Shown: in pieces, positions 22,162 to 32,018 of the stretch | Layout: the number at the start of each line of letters is the position of its first letter | Position numbering within the stretch: position 1 is the stretch's first letter | Source of the DNA: Patella vulgata | Lineage: Eukaryota > Mollusca > Gastropoda > Patellidae | Assembly (NCBI RefSeq): GCF_932274485.2 | Contig: NC_065883.2 | Coordinates: 47,586,539-47,650,538, forward strand | DNA length: 64,000 bases | Direction: 5' to 3' | The notes under the pieces: model-generated | What the model was told of the DNA's origin: nothing | Seen by the model: only the letters and a program-made list of their open reading frames with translations | Databases searched by the model: none | Made by a program: the position numbers and the translations under genes

Positions 22162-24664
22162 TCCCGGGAGCCTATTTCTCCATGATCGAAAACAGATATC
22201 GATCTGGAACCAAATATTCTATTGGGAAACCAGGTGGTGGCTACTCCTTAAAACAATTTTGAAACTTCTGCGCATACCGGAAGTGACCGAACTTTGTACT
22301 TTTTCGCGATATTGAAAATTGGCCGTGGTTTCGTCAATTCTTTATCTATTTTCAAACAAATGACATTTTCGGAAACCCGGAATCTTTTCCGAGATAATGG
22401 CTATCTCACATTTTTCAATTTCGAACATTCATCTATGCCTTTTGTCGTTCGAATTTTGAAAATACGTTGTTTACGAGACAATTTTTGTTATTTTTCAAAA
22501 TTTTCAAATTTGACCTACATTTTTGGATACCTGAAGACCATCCGATTCCAGAAATATAAGTTTCATTCCGAGTTATCGCACTTTATTTTTCGATTTTTTT
22601 CGAATTTTGGGCCCATTCCCGAACTCTTATATTTTTTTGAAAGGATTAATCGATGTTTCTGAAAGTCCTGAAACATAAAGCCATATGGTCATTCTGATTT
22701 GTAAAGCAATTTCAAAAACGATCCGTAAACCGGAAGTAGTTGAAATAATGTCGGGAATTTTGAAAAAAATGTTAAAAATGAGTGCTTTTCAGAAAAACGC
22801 GATTTCTCCGCCCGATATCAACGGATATAACAAATTAAGGTATCGGTGAGTGGCTCGGGGAATGGACTGTCGTATGATGCCCGATTTATATGGATACTAT
22901 GAAAAGGCAGCAAAATATGGTATGCTGAAAATCAAGTATTTTCTGATTGGGAGCGTTTTTGAACGCCTGTATCTCGAAAACTTAACCGCACCTTTTTTTT
23001 TTAACTTTCTCTATCGAGAGTCCATTCGATAGTCTTGTGAATTATGCCATCCAATAAGACTTTGATATGTCTGGAATACGATAAAAAAGGGACTGAAAAT
23101 CGAAAAAAGTCGAAAAATCGTGAAATTTTGCAAAATGCTCTATTTACTTTATTATTTAAGCAAATTTTTACAAAAAGATTACAGATTCAGATAGCTGACC
23201 TAATTACGATTCTAACGATGTATAATATGTATTGAGTTATTGAAATTTAATTTTCGATATTTTGACATTTTTGCATTTTTGTCACCTTTGAACATAGGAT
23301 TTCTCAGGGTCATTTTATCTGATCAGATAACGTAATATATCATTACAGAGCCCTGTCGCTATTTAATTGCCCAAACTGGTTATTAAAACTATTCCGACAA
23401 TAATCTCCATACCGGAAGTATTCAAATAATGAAAAAAAAGGTTAAAAAATTGTCGCTCTTGCGAAAAGCTGGATTTCTCGGTCAGATATTACCGGACCAA
23501 AAGAAGTAAAGTGTTTTTGTATAGCCCCATTAATGGACTATTATATGGCATCTCAATGGTACAATTTCGATGGTTAGAAAATAAATTGTGGTACGCCGAA
23601 AATCTAGTATTTTCCGTTTTTGGAACCTTTTTAGACGTCTTTTTCTCGAAAACGACAACTCCGATTTTCCTGAAACTTTTTTAACGCAGAGTCCTATGGG
23701 TGGGTTATGGCGTGAATCCAACAATAAAAGCATTGAAATAACATAAGTTGTCCAAAAAGAGCCTCAATCTTGGAAAAAAGTTGAAAAATCCTTAGATTAC
23801 TGAAAATGATCTTCTAATTTTGTTTCTTTGGAAAACAGCTGAATGGATTATTCTGAAACTTCTTGTACAGAAGGTAAGGTAACCAAACAACTTGTTACAG
23901 CTATCCCGACAATGATCCAAAAAACGGAAGTAGTCGAAAAAATTTCGGATATTTAGAGAAAAAAAAACGTAAAAAATAAAAAAATGGAGATCTTGCGAAA
24001 AAAGTTATTACTACGCCAGATTTCACTGAATCAAAACAACTAAAGTGTCATTGGATAGTTCGAACAATGGACAATCTTATGAGATCTAAATGGAAAAAAT
24101 TCGCGGGTTAGGCAATATATAATGGAACGCTGAAAATCTATTATTTTCCTTTTTGAAGCCTATTCAGACGCTTTTATTTCGAAAACTGCTCATATTTCCT
24201 TTCTTAAACTTCTGTTACTTGCAGTCCTAACGGTGGTCTATGGTGTGAATCCAAATTTAAAAGCCTCAATTTAGTATAAATGGTCCAAAAGGGCCACCAT
24301 CTTTGAAAAGAAGTCGAAAAATCGTTATATCTGTAAATCTGCTTCTAATGGTACAAGGGAGGTAAAACTGTCCAATGGATCTTTCTGAAACTTCTAGTAC
24401 AGGAAATTAAGTTCCCATACCACTTGTTAAATCTATCCCGATAATGATCCGTAAACAGGAAGTAGTCAAATAAATATTCGATATTTAAAAAAAAAAAAGA
24501 CAGTAAAACAAATTGGTGCTCTTGCAACAATCGGGATTTCACCGTCGGGTGAGACCGGATCAAAACATCTAAAGTATCGTTTGGTAGCTCGATAAATGGG
24601 CGATTGTATGACACACTTCCTGTCTGATTCCTGAAAGCCGGTTCAGTGCTGCTTGCAGGTCTAG
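22162..24664 (+). mobile_element. Helitron-like family 1, apparently end to end (2.5 kb)
   Basis: Begins TCCCGGGAGCCTATTTCTC directly after an ATT tract and ends GCAGGTCTAG. The flanking bases are A on the left (22161) and T on the right (24665), as known for canonical Helitrons, which have 5' TC, 3' CTRR and insert between A and T. The body is five or so diverged monomers carrying CCGGAAGT. There is no Rep/helicase coding, so it is non-autonomous. Whether the palindromic head upstream of the ATT tract is part of the unit is unresolved. Confidence 0.75.
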
Positions 24665-24783
24665 TTATTATTAGGCTTTCAGACTTTTGTCTGAAAGCCT
24701 ATTGTGATTACTAAAATTATTATTATTTATTAGGCTTTAAGCCTATTGAGATTACTAAAATTATTATTTATATTTTTTTTTTT
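24665..24783 (+). repeat. ATT spacer with two family 1 palindromic heads
   Basis: GGCTTTCAGAC-TTTT-GTCTGAAAGCC (about 24673-24700) then CTATTGTGATTACTAAAATT and ATT repeats; a second, centrally deleted head at about 24741. It separates two head-to-tail family 1 copies. Confidence 0.7.
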
Positions 24784-26619
24784 TCGCGGGAGCCTATTTC
24801 TCAGTGCCTGTAACAGATACCGATATGGGACCTAATTTTCTATCGGGAAACCATGTGGTGGCTACTTGATAAACTATTTTTGAAACTTCTGCGCAGACCG
24901 GAAGTGGCCGAATTTCGTGCGGTGCATAAAAATTAAAAAACGGCCGTAGCTTCGTCAATTCTGTACCTATTTTCATACAAATGACATTTTCAGAAACCCT
25001 GAGTCTTTTCCCGAACGATAGCAGTTAAAAATTTCGAAATTTCGAAACTTCGTCGCTGACTTCTAGCGTTCGAAAAATGAAAAATATTGTTTAAGAGACA
25101 ATTTTTGTTATTTTTCAAAATTTTCAAATTTGACCTACATTTTTGGATACCTGAAGACCATCCGATTCTAGAAATATAAGTTTCATTCCGAGTTATCACC
25201 CTTTATTTTTCGATTTTTTTCGAATTTTCTGCCCATTTCCCAATCCTTATATTTTTTGGAAAGGATAAATCGATATTTCTGGAAGTCCTGGAACATAAAG
25301 CTATATAGTCAGACCGCTTGATAAAGCAATTTCAAAAACGGTCCGGAAACTGGAAGTAGTCGAAATAATGTCCGATATTTCGAAAAAACACAAAAAATTG
25401 ATGTTTTGGGGAAAAACTCGATTTCTGTGTCCAATATCAACGGATTAAACAAAGTAAGCTTTCGTTGAGTGGCCCGGGAAATGGACTGTCGTATGATGCC
25501 CAATTTATACAGATAGTATGACCAAGCAGCAAAATATGACATGCTGAAAATCAAGTATTTTCTGATTTGGAGCGTTTTTGGGCGCCTGTTTCTCGAAAAC
25601 TGTTTCAAGGATTTTTCTTAAACTTTCCCTATTGAGAGTCCCTCCGGTAGTCTTGTGCATGAATCCATCCAATAAGACATTGAAACATCTGGAATAGGTA
25701 AAATAACGTACTGAAAATCGAAAAAAGTTGAAAAATCGTGAAAATTCTCTATTACTTTATTATTTAAACAAATTTTTACAAAAAAGTTACACATTCAGAT
25801 AGCTGACCTAGTTACGATTCTAACGATGTATAATATGTATTGAAATATTTAAATTTAATTTTCGATATATTGACATTTTTGCATTTTTGGCACTATTGAA
25901 CATAGGATTTCCAAGGGGCATTTTATCTGATCAGACAATGTAATATATCATTACATAGCCCTGTGGCTATTTGATAAGCCAATCCAGTTATCAAAACTAT
26001 CCCGACAACAATCTCCATACCGGACGTAATCAAAAAATGAAGAAAAAGGTTAAAGAAAATTAGCGCTCTTGCGAAAAACTTGATTTCTCCATCAGATCTT
26101 AGCGGACCAAAAGAACTAAAGTGTCGCTGGATAGCCCCATCAATGGCCTTTTTCTCAAACACAACAACTACGGATTTTCTTAAACTTTTTTTACTCAGAG
26201 TCCTATGGGTGGACTATGGCGTGAGTCCAAAAATAAAAGCATTGAAATAATATAAGTTGTCGAAAAAGAGCCTAAATCTTGTAAAAAAGTTGAAAAATCC
26301 TTAAATTACTGAAAATACTCTACCATTTTTCTTTCTTTGGAAAACAGCTGAATGGATTTTTCTGAAACTTCTTGTACAGAAGGTAAGGTAATCAAACAAC
26401 TTGTTAAAATTATCCCGACAATGATCCAAAAACCAGAAGTAGTCAAAAAAATATCCGATATCTTGAGAAAAAAAACATAAAAAGTAAAAAAAATGTGATC
26501 TTGCGAAAAAAGTGATTACTACGTAAGATTTCAAAACAACTAAAGTGTCATTGGATAGCCCGAACAATGGACGATCGTATGAAATCTAAATGGTAAAAAT
26601 TCGCTGATTAGGCAATATA
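24784..26619 (+). mobile_element. Helitron-like family 1, left part, split by the Tc1 transposon
   Basis: Starts TCGCGGGAGCCTATTTCTC and runs through the monomer series to GGCAATATATA, where the Tc1 element enters. It provides an empty site for the element at 44130 (ATTAAAAAACGGCCG near 24937). Confidence 0.72.
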
Positions 26620-26621
26620 TA

Positions 26622-28148
26622 CTATTCAAAAAAAGTAGGGGATATTTGATTTTGGGGGCATAATACTAAAATATGCAAATGACTACGAAAAAAGTCACTA
26701 TAGAACCTAACAGAAGAAACATTTCCAGTTACATGTGACGCCCAAACGCACCAATAGCTACCGCATGGAATGCAGGTGATGCTTGGGATCATCATGGGGG
26801 TCCAACCCAAGATTTGCACGACTCTGACTTTGAATGTTACAGTCATTGTGGCATTGAATTCCAGGGTGGAAACATCAGTTTAATTGTTTTAGTGACCAGA
26901 AAACAAATTTTGATATGCGTCGGCTTACCCAAAATGAAAGGTTACGTGCCCTTGGCATGCTACAGATCGGCACAACACAGGCGGTTGTGGCGCGGACGAT
27001 GAATGTTTCTCAGTCTGTCATAAGCAGGCTATGGTCCAGATACCGTGATACACAATCTGTACAGGACAGACCACGCTCAGGTCGACCAAGGGCGACAACT
27101 CAAGCCCAGGATCGATTTATCCGTACCTTGGCCTTGAGAAATCGTGTCATCACAGCAAATCAGATCAGCGCTCGTCTTCAAACAGACACTGGTGTGAGAG
27201 TGAGTGGCCAGACGATTCGGAATCGACTGCATAGGGGTCACCTTCGCGCCCGACGTTCTCGCGTGATCCCTTGTTTGAGAGATCATCACATTCAGGCAAG
27301 ACGTCGTTGGTGTAGGGATCGTCAACACTGGGATAATCGATGCTGGAGCAATGTGATGTTTTCAGATGAGTCAAGGTTCACTGTTGATTTTTTGGACAGA
27401 CGTAGGAGGGTGTGGCGTCGTCGAAACGAGCGCTTCCAAGACGTTAACGTCATCAGACATGATCGATTTGGGGGTGGTTCTGTTATGGTGTGGGGAGGCA
27501 TCACTGTTGCTGGAAGAACGGCTTTACATGTTGTTGCAGGGCGTGTTACAGGCCAGTACTACCGGGACAACATCTTGGCAGTCCATGTTGTGCCGTTCGC
27601 ACGACGTCATGGCCGCCGTTTCATCTTCCAGGATGACAACGCAAGATGTCACAGGGCCAGGATCGTTACAGGTTACCTCCAACAACAGAACATCACCACA
27701 TTACCTTGGCCAGCACTGAGTCCCGACCTCTCCCCCATCGAGCATGTCTGGGACATGCTTGGACAGAGGTTACGTCAACGTCAACAACTTCCTGCCAATG
27801 TCCAAGAACTTGCTGCTGCGTTGCAACAGGAATGGGACAATCTGGACCAAAATGACCTTAGACGTCTCATTAGGAGTATGCCACGTCGGATCAATGCTTG
27901 TTTGGCAAACAGAGGAGGATTTACCCGTTACTGACTTGGTTGTGATGCTGTGGTAACTTTGCTGTTTGACCCCGGGTATCATTTTACCCTTATAATGGTC
28001 AGTCTGTGCCTTACTTAGTCTAACGATCATTTGGAATAAATCGATGAATGTGAACTTCATTTCATTTTGTCATTTGTTTCTTCGTCAGTTTCATTAGGTG
28101 ACTTTAATAACACTTAAAAATCAAATATCCCCTACTTTTTTTGAATAG
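26622..28148 (+). mobile_element. Tc1-type DNA transposon, apparently intact
   Basis: A 1527-bp element with 34-bp perfect inverted repeats when the TA is included (26620-26653 and 28117-28150; outer sequence TACTATTCAAAAAAAGTAGG). It is flanked by TA in a TATATA tract of a family 1 monomer, and the empty target motif GGCAATATATAATGG is seen in sister copies. It contains one uninterrupted transposase ORF. The identical ends and open frame suggest a recent insertion. Its coding region is clearly richer in GC than the surroundings. Confidence 0.95.
26915..27934 (+). CDS. Tc1/mariner transposase (DD34E), 339 residues
   Basis: Cut-and-paste transposase of the Tc1 group, which excises and inserts its element at TA. 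The N-terminal paired-like DNA-binding region has two helix-turn-helix segments (about residues 20-45 and 80-113), separated by a GRPR AT-hook-like motif (56-59). The catalytic domain has D151 in FSDESRF, D241 in QDDNARCH and E276 in SPIEHVWD, with 34 residues between the last two (DD34E). The GGSVMVWGGI motif (187-196) is typical. The length of 339 residues is normal for Tc1. The ATG at 26915 opens with RRLTQNERLRALGML, a usual start for this subgroup. No frameshift or missing catalytic residue is seen, so it may encode functional enzyme. Confidence 0.95.
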   Translation: MRRLTQNERLRALGMLQIGTTQAVVARTMNVSQSVISRLWSRYRDTQSVQDRPRSGRPRATTQAQDRFIRTLALRNRVITANQISARLQTDTGVRVSGQTIRNRLHRGHLRARRSRVIPCLRDHHIQARRRWCRDRQHWDNRCWSNVMFSDESRFTVDFLDRRRRVWRRRNERFQDVNVIRHDRFGGGSVMVWGGITVAGRTALHVVAGRVTGQYYRDNILAVHVVPFARRHGRRFIFQDDNARCHRARIVTGYLQQQNITTLPWPALSPDLSPIEHVWDMLGQRLRQRQQLPANVQELAAALQQEWDNLDQNDLRRLIRSMPRRINACLANRGGFTRY

Positions 28149-28150
28149 TA

Positions 28151-28234
28151 TATATATAATGGGACGCTGAAAATCTAGTATTTTCATTTTTGGGGGCTAT
28201 TCAGATGTTTTCATCTGAAAACTTCTCTTTTTTC
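28151..28234 (+). mobile_element. Helitron-like family 1, continuation right of Tc1
   Basis: Resumes with AATGGGACGCTGAAAATCTAG, the same monomer cut by the transposon, and stops at TTTCCTTTACCTAG, where another repeat begins. Confidence 0.65.
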
Positions 28235-28467
28235 CTTTACCTAGTTTCTGTCGAGTGGACGGTAAACCCCATTTCTATCTCAATATCTCGGTAGTGCCGG
28301 TTAATTTGAGATATATTTTGTCTCCCTCCTTTTCAGCCATTTTGCTTGCCTATCTGAATTGTCATTTTGGTGTAGAATTGATGACTAGGTATTGAATTTC
28401 TATTTTCTGCCTGGTTAATTTTGGTGGTGAACCCTAATACAGATTGCTGGGAGTTGTTGGTGTTACT
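28235..28467 (+). repeat. Composite repeat fragment with SINE-like tail
   Basis: CGAGTGGACGGTAAACCCCA is a SINE-type 3' tail motif. It is followed by the ATATCTCGGTAGTGCCGGTT block also seen at 18424 and 29105. Confidence 0.5.
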
Positions 28468-28925
28468 TAAGAGTCATAATGGTGGTCTAGGGTGTGAATC
28501 CAAATTTAAAAGCCTCAATATAGTATAAATGTTCCAAAAAGGGCCCCAATCTTTGAAAAAAAATTGAAAAATCGTTATATATATTTGTAACTCTACTATA
28601 AGAGTATAAGGGAGGTAACTATCTCTAAGAATGGTGGAATCAGGCTACCAATTATTGGCTAAAAATCGTTAAATATCTGGTAATTGATGTTTCTGAAACT
28701 TCTTGAACAGGAAGTTAGGTGCCATCGCCATGTGTTAAAACTATCCCGAAAATGATGCTTAAACCGGAAATAGTTGATAAAACATCGGATATTTTGAAAA
28801 AAATATAAAAAAAAAGATTTTTGTCAAAAGCGCGATTTCTCCGTTGGATATTACCAGATCAAAAGAGCTAAAGTATCGTTCGATAGCTCAGTGAATGGAC
28901 TTTCGTATTCGAATGCTTCCTTCGA
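28468..28925 (+). mobile_element. Helitron-like family 1 monomers
   Basis: GGTGGTCTAGGGTGTGAATC to AATGGACTTTCGTATTCG, collinear with 19797-20160. Its CTAG tail is missing; a different repeat follows. Confidence 0.6.
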
Positions 28926-29929
28926 TTCTTTCATATCTCAGTCCAACCTCGTGGGTTTTCTCGAGGTCCTCGGGTTTCCTCCCACTATTAAAGACCCCTA
29001 CGCGCAAGCGAATTATTGAAATAAAATTAAACCATATGTTAGTCCCGAAATGACCTAGTTTGTGTCGAGTGGACGTTAAATCCCATCTCTCTCTCTCTCT
29101 CTGAATATCTCGGTAGTGCCGGTTATTTTGAGATATATTTTGTCTCCCTCCTTTTCAGGCATTTTGCTTGCCTATCTGAATTGTGATTTTGGTGTAGAAT
29201 TGATGACGAGGTATTGATTTCTATTTTTTGCCTGGTTTGGTGTCCGATTGAGATTGAGACTTTTATGGCTGAAGAATACGAGTAAAGAGGTTTTGTTTTT
29301 GCAATAACACTGTCATGATATTCTGATCCCAGTCTGCTATGAATTTCAGTTAATTGAACTTTGGTGGTCAACCCTCATACAGATTGCTGGAGGTTGTGGG
29401 TGTCGGAGACAACGCGACTTTATGCAATTACAGACCCTTGTTATATCAGGTGCTTAATAGTACATTGTGAAAATCAATTTCTTATTCTGACTTTGCTGAT
29501 GAAGAAATGTGGTTTAACATCCTTTGGCATTATGGTTAAATTTTATTTCAATAATATACTTGTGTGTTTGGGTATGTAGCAGTGGGAGGAAACCAGGAAA
29601 AAATTACAAGGTCTTTAGCAGTGGGAGGAAACCAGAGGACCTGTAGAAAAACTACAAGGTGGACAGGCAACCCTACGCCCTGAACACTAAAACAGGGGTG
29701 TAAACCATAGCAGTTTCACTGTATGACAGAACCTTTTGCAGTGGGAGGAAATCCACAAGGTAGGACAGGCCCTAGTCCTTGTCATTTACAATCAATGACT
29801 CGCATCCACAGCGTTAATCATTTGGTCAAACATCATCCTTAAACCTTTCAGAAGAACCAAGCTGGAAAATTTGAATATTTCTTGACTAAGTGGGGATTGA
29901 ATATTGGACCTACAGGTTAGCAAGTTACA
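28926..29929. repeat. Composite interspersed repeat with decayed SINE pieces
   Basis: Contains a SINE-like segment (GGTTTCCTCCCACTATTAAAG, GTGTCGAGTGGACGTTAAAT, then a CT microsatellite at about 29088-29102). The block seen at 18424-18620 follows, then repeated GCAGTGGGAGGAAACC segments and a decayed SINE body. No coding sequence. Confidence 0.5.
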
Positions 29930-31238
29930 AGAAGGGCTACCAAAAGGAATGCCTACTAAGAATATTTTAATTTTTGGAGCCTATTCAGACGCTTTTATCT
30001 CGAAAACCTCTCTTCTTTCCTTTCTTAAACTTCTGTTACTTAGAGTCCTAACGGTGGTCTATGGTGTGAATCCAAATTTAAAAGCCTCAATATATTATAA
30101 ATGGTCCAAAAGGGCCACAATCTTTGAAAAAAGTCGAAAAATCGTTATATCTGCAGTAAATCTGCTTCTAGTGGTATAAGGGAGGTAAAACTGTCCAATG
30201 GATCTTTCTGAAACTTCTGGTACAGGAAGTTAAGTTCCCATACCACTTGTTAAATCTATCCCGATAATGATCCGTAAACAGGAAGTAGTCAAAAAAACAT
30301 TCGATATTTAAAAAAAAAGACAGTAAAAAAAATCGGTGCTCTTGCAACAATCGGGATTTCACCGTCGGATGTGACCGGATCAAAACATCTAAAGTATCGT
30401 TTGGTAGCTCGATAAATGGGCTATTGTATGACACACTTCCTGTCTGATTCCTGACATCTAACGATGTATAATATGTATTGAGTTATTGACATTTAATTTT
30501 CGATATTTTGACATTTTTGGCACCTTTGAACATATCTGATCAGATAATGTAATATATCATTACAGAGCCCTGCCGTTATTTAATTGCCCAAACTGGTTAT
30601 TAAAACTATTCCGACAATAATCTCCATACCGGAAGTATTCAAAAAATGAAAAAAAAAGGTTAAAAAATTGTCGCTCTTGCGAAAAGCTGGATTTCTCGGT
30701 CAGATATTACCAGATCAAAAGAGGTAAAGTGTCTTTGGATAGCCCCATTAATGGACTATTATATGGCATCTCAATGGTACGATTTCGATGGTTAGAAAAT
30801 AAATTGTGGTACGCCGAAAATCTAGTATTTTCCGTTTTTGGAGCCTTTTTAGACGTCTTTTTCTCGAAAACGACAACTCTGATTTTTCTGAAACTTTTTT
30901 AACGCAGAGTCCTATGGGTGGGCTATGGCGTGAGTCCAACAATAAAAGCATTGAAATAAGATAAGTTGTCCAAAAAGAGCCTCAATCTTGGAAAAAAGTT
31001 GAAAAATCATTAGATTACTGAAAATGATCTTCTAATTTTCTTTCAGACGCTTTTATCTCGAAAACTTCTCTTATTTCCTTTCTTATAGTATAAATGGTCC
31101 AAAAGGGCCACAGTAAAAAAATCGGTGCTCTTGCAACAATCGGTATTTAACGGTCGGGAGTGACCGGATCAAAACATCTAAAGTATCGTTTGGTTACTCG
31201 ATAAATGGGCTATTGTATGACACACTTCCTGTCTGATT
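29930..31238 (+). mobile_element. Rearranged Helitron-like family 1 monomers
   Basis: Monomers in a non-standard order: a terminal monomer up to CACTTCCTGTCTGATTCCTG (about 30450), a jump back to an internal monomer (CTAACGATGTATAATATG), then another terminal monomer. The CTGAAAGCC-CTAG tail is missing at both points, so the copies look internally rejoined. Confidence 0.6.
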
Positions 31239-32018
31239 CCCATGTACTCACAGAAATACAGTCCACCGCTGACAGTTCGAGACTACCACTGAAGCGTGCA
31301 CATTCGCCGTGCCGAGACCAACTTTCTGACAGTATGATACTATAAATAGCCATGGCACGTGCAATTCTCTACAAATCTATCAACTATTACAGCCGTAAAA
31401 AATTTATTGTTGACGATTTTGAATAGCAGTAAAATTAAGCTTCTTGGTTATTACAGCAGATTTAGAAATTACGTTCGTTTCATTTTTTAAATCGCTTTAT
31501 CATTAACTGTACCGTTAAGAGCGGCATCTTTTGGTTTAGTACAAATAATATCTCTGAATCACTCGGGTTAGACAGGAACATGATACTAGCAATAGTTTCA
31601 TTTTACTTTTACAAGCTTCTTAAAACAATTGTTGAGCTACCTTAACGTGCTTATTTCTAAATTCAATTTCTTGTTCTAGCTTTCTGTTATGTTTCGTAAA
31701 AAAGTAGTCTTGATTATCCCGACCTGTCAATCAGACGTAGAATGGTCGATAGACTGGTTAAGCGAGACTAATTTCAAAACACGGGCACGTAACCTATCTT
31801 TTACTCAAAAGTGTCTGGATGTTATGGACGACTCTTGGAACCAGTTTTCAGTCTATTATTTATAGATAATTAATGGTCATAGCTTATTAAGTACAACATG
31901 ATCGTTTATTTAGTGACTATAATTGTGTGAAACTGATTTGAGGCTTGGCATATATATAAATATTGTGGCGTAATTGTCGAGATATATGGAGATATTTATT
32001 TATGGTGGGTCACCCTAC
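31239..32018. mobile_element. Non-autonomous TIR element (MITE), copy 3
   Basis: Matches copies 1 and 2 along its length. The right end is an intact TGGGTCACCCTAC; about ten bases of the left end are missing at the junction with family 1. The 58-codon ORF (about 31688-31864, MFRKKVVLIIPTCQSDVEWS) is open here too. Confidence 0.85.

Noticed and set aside
27077-28060. Several overlapping ORFs on both strands of the Tc1 transposase
   Set aside because: Shadows of the 339-codon transposase frame, caused by its higher GC content.
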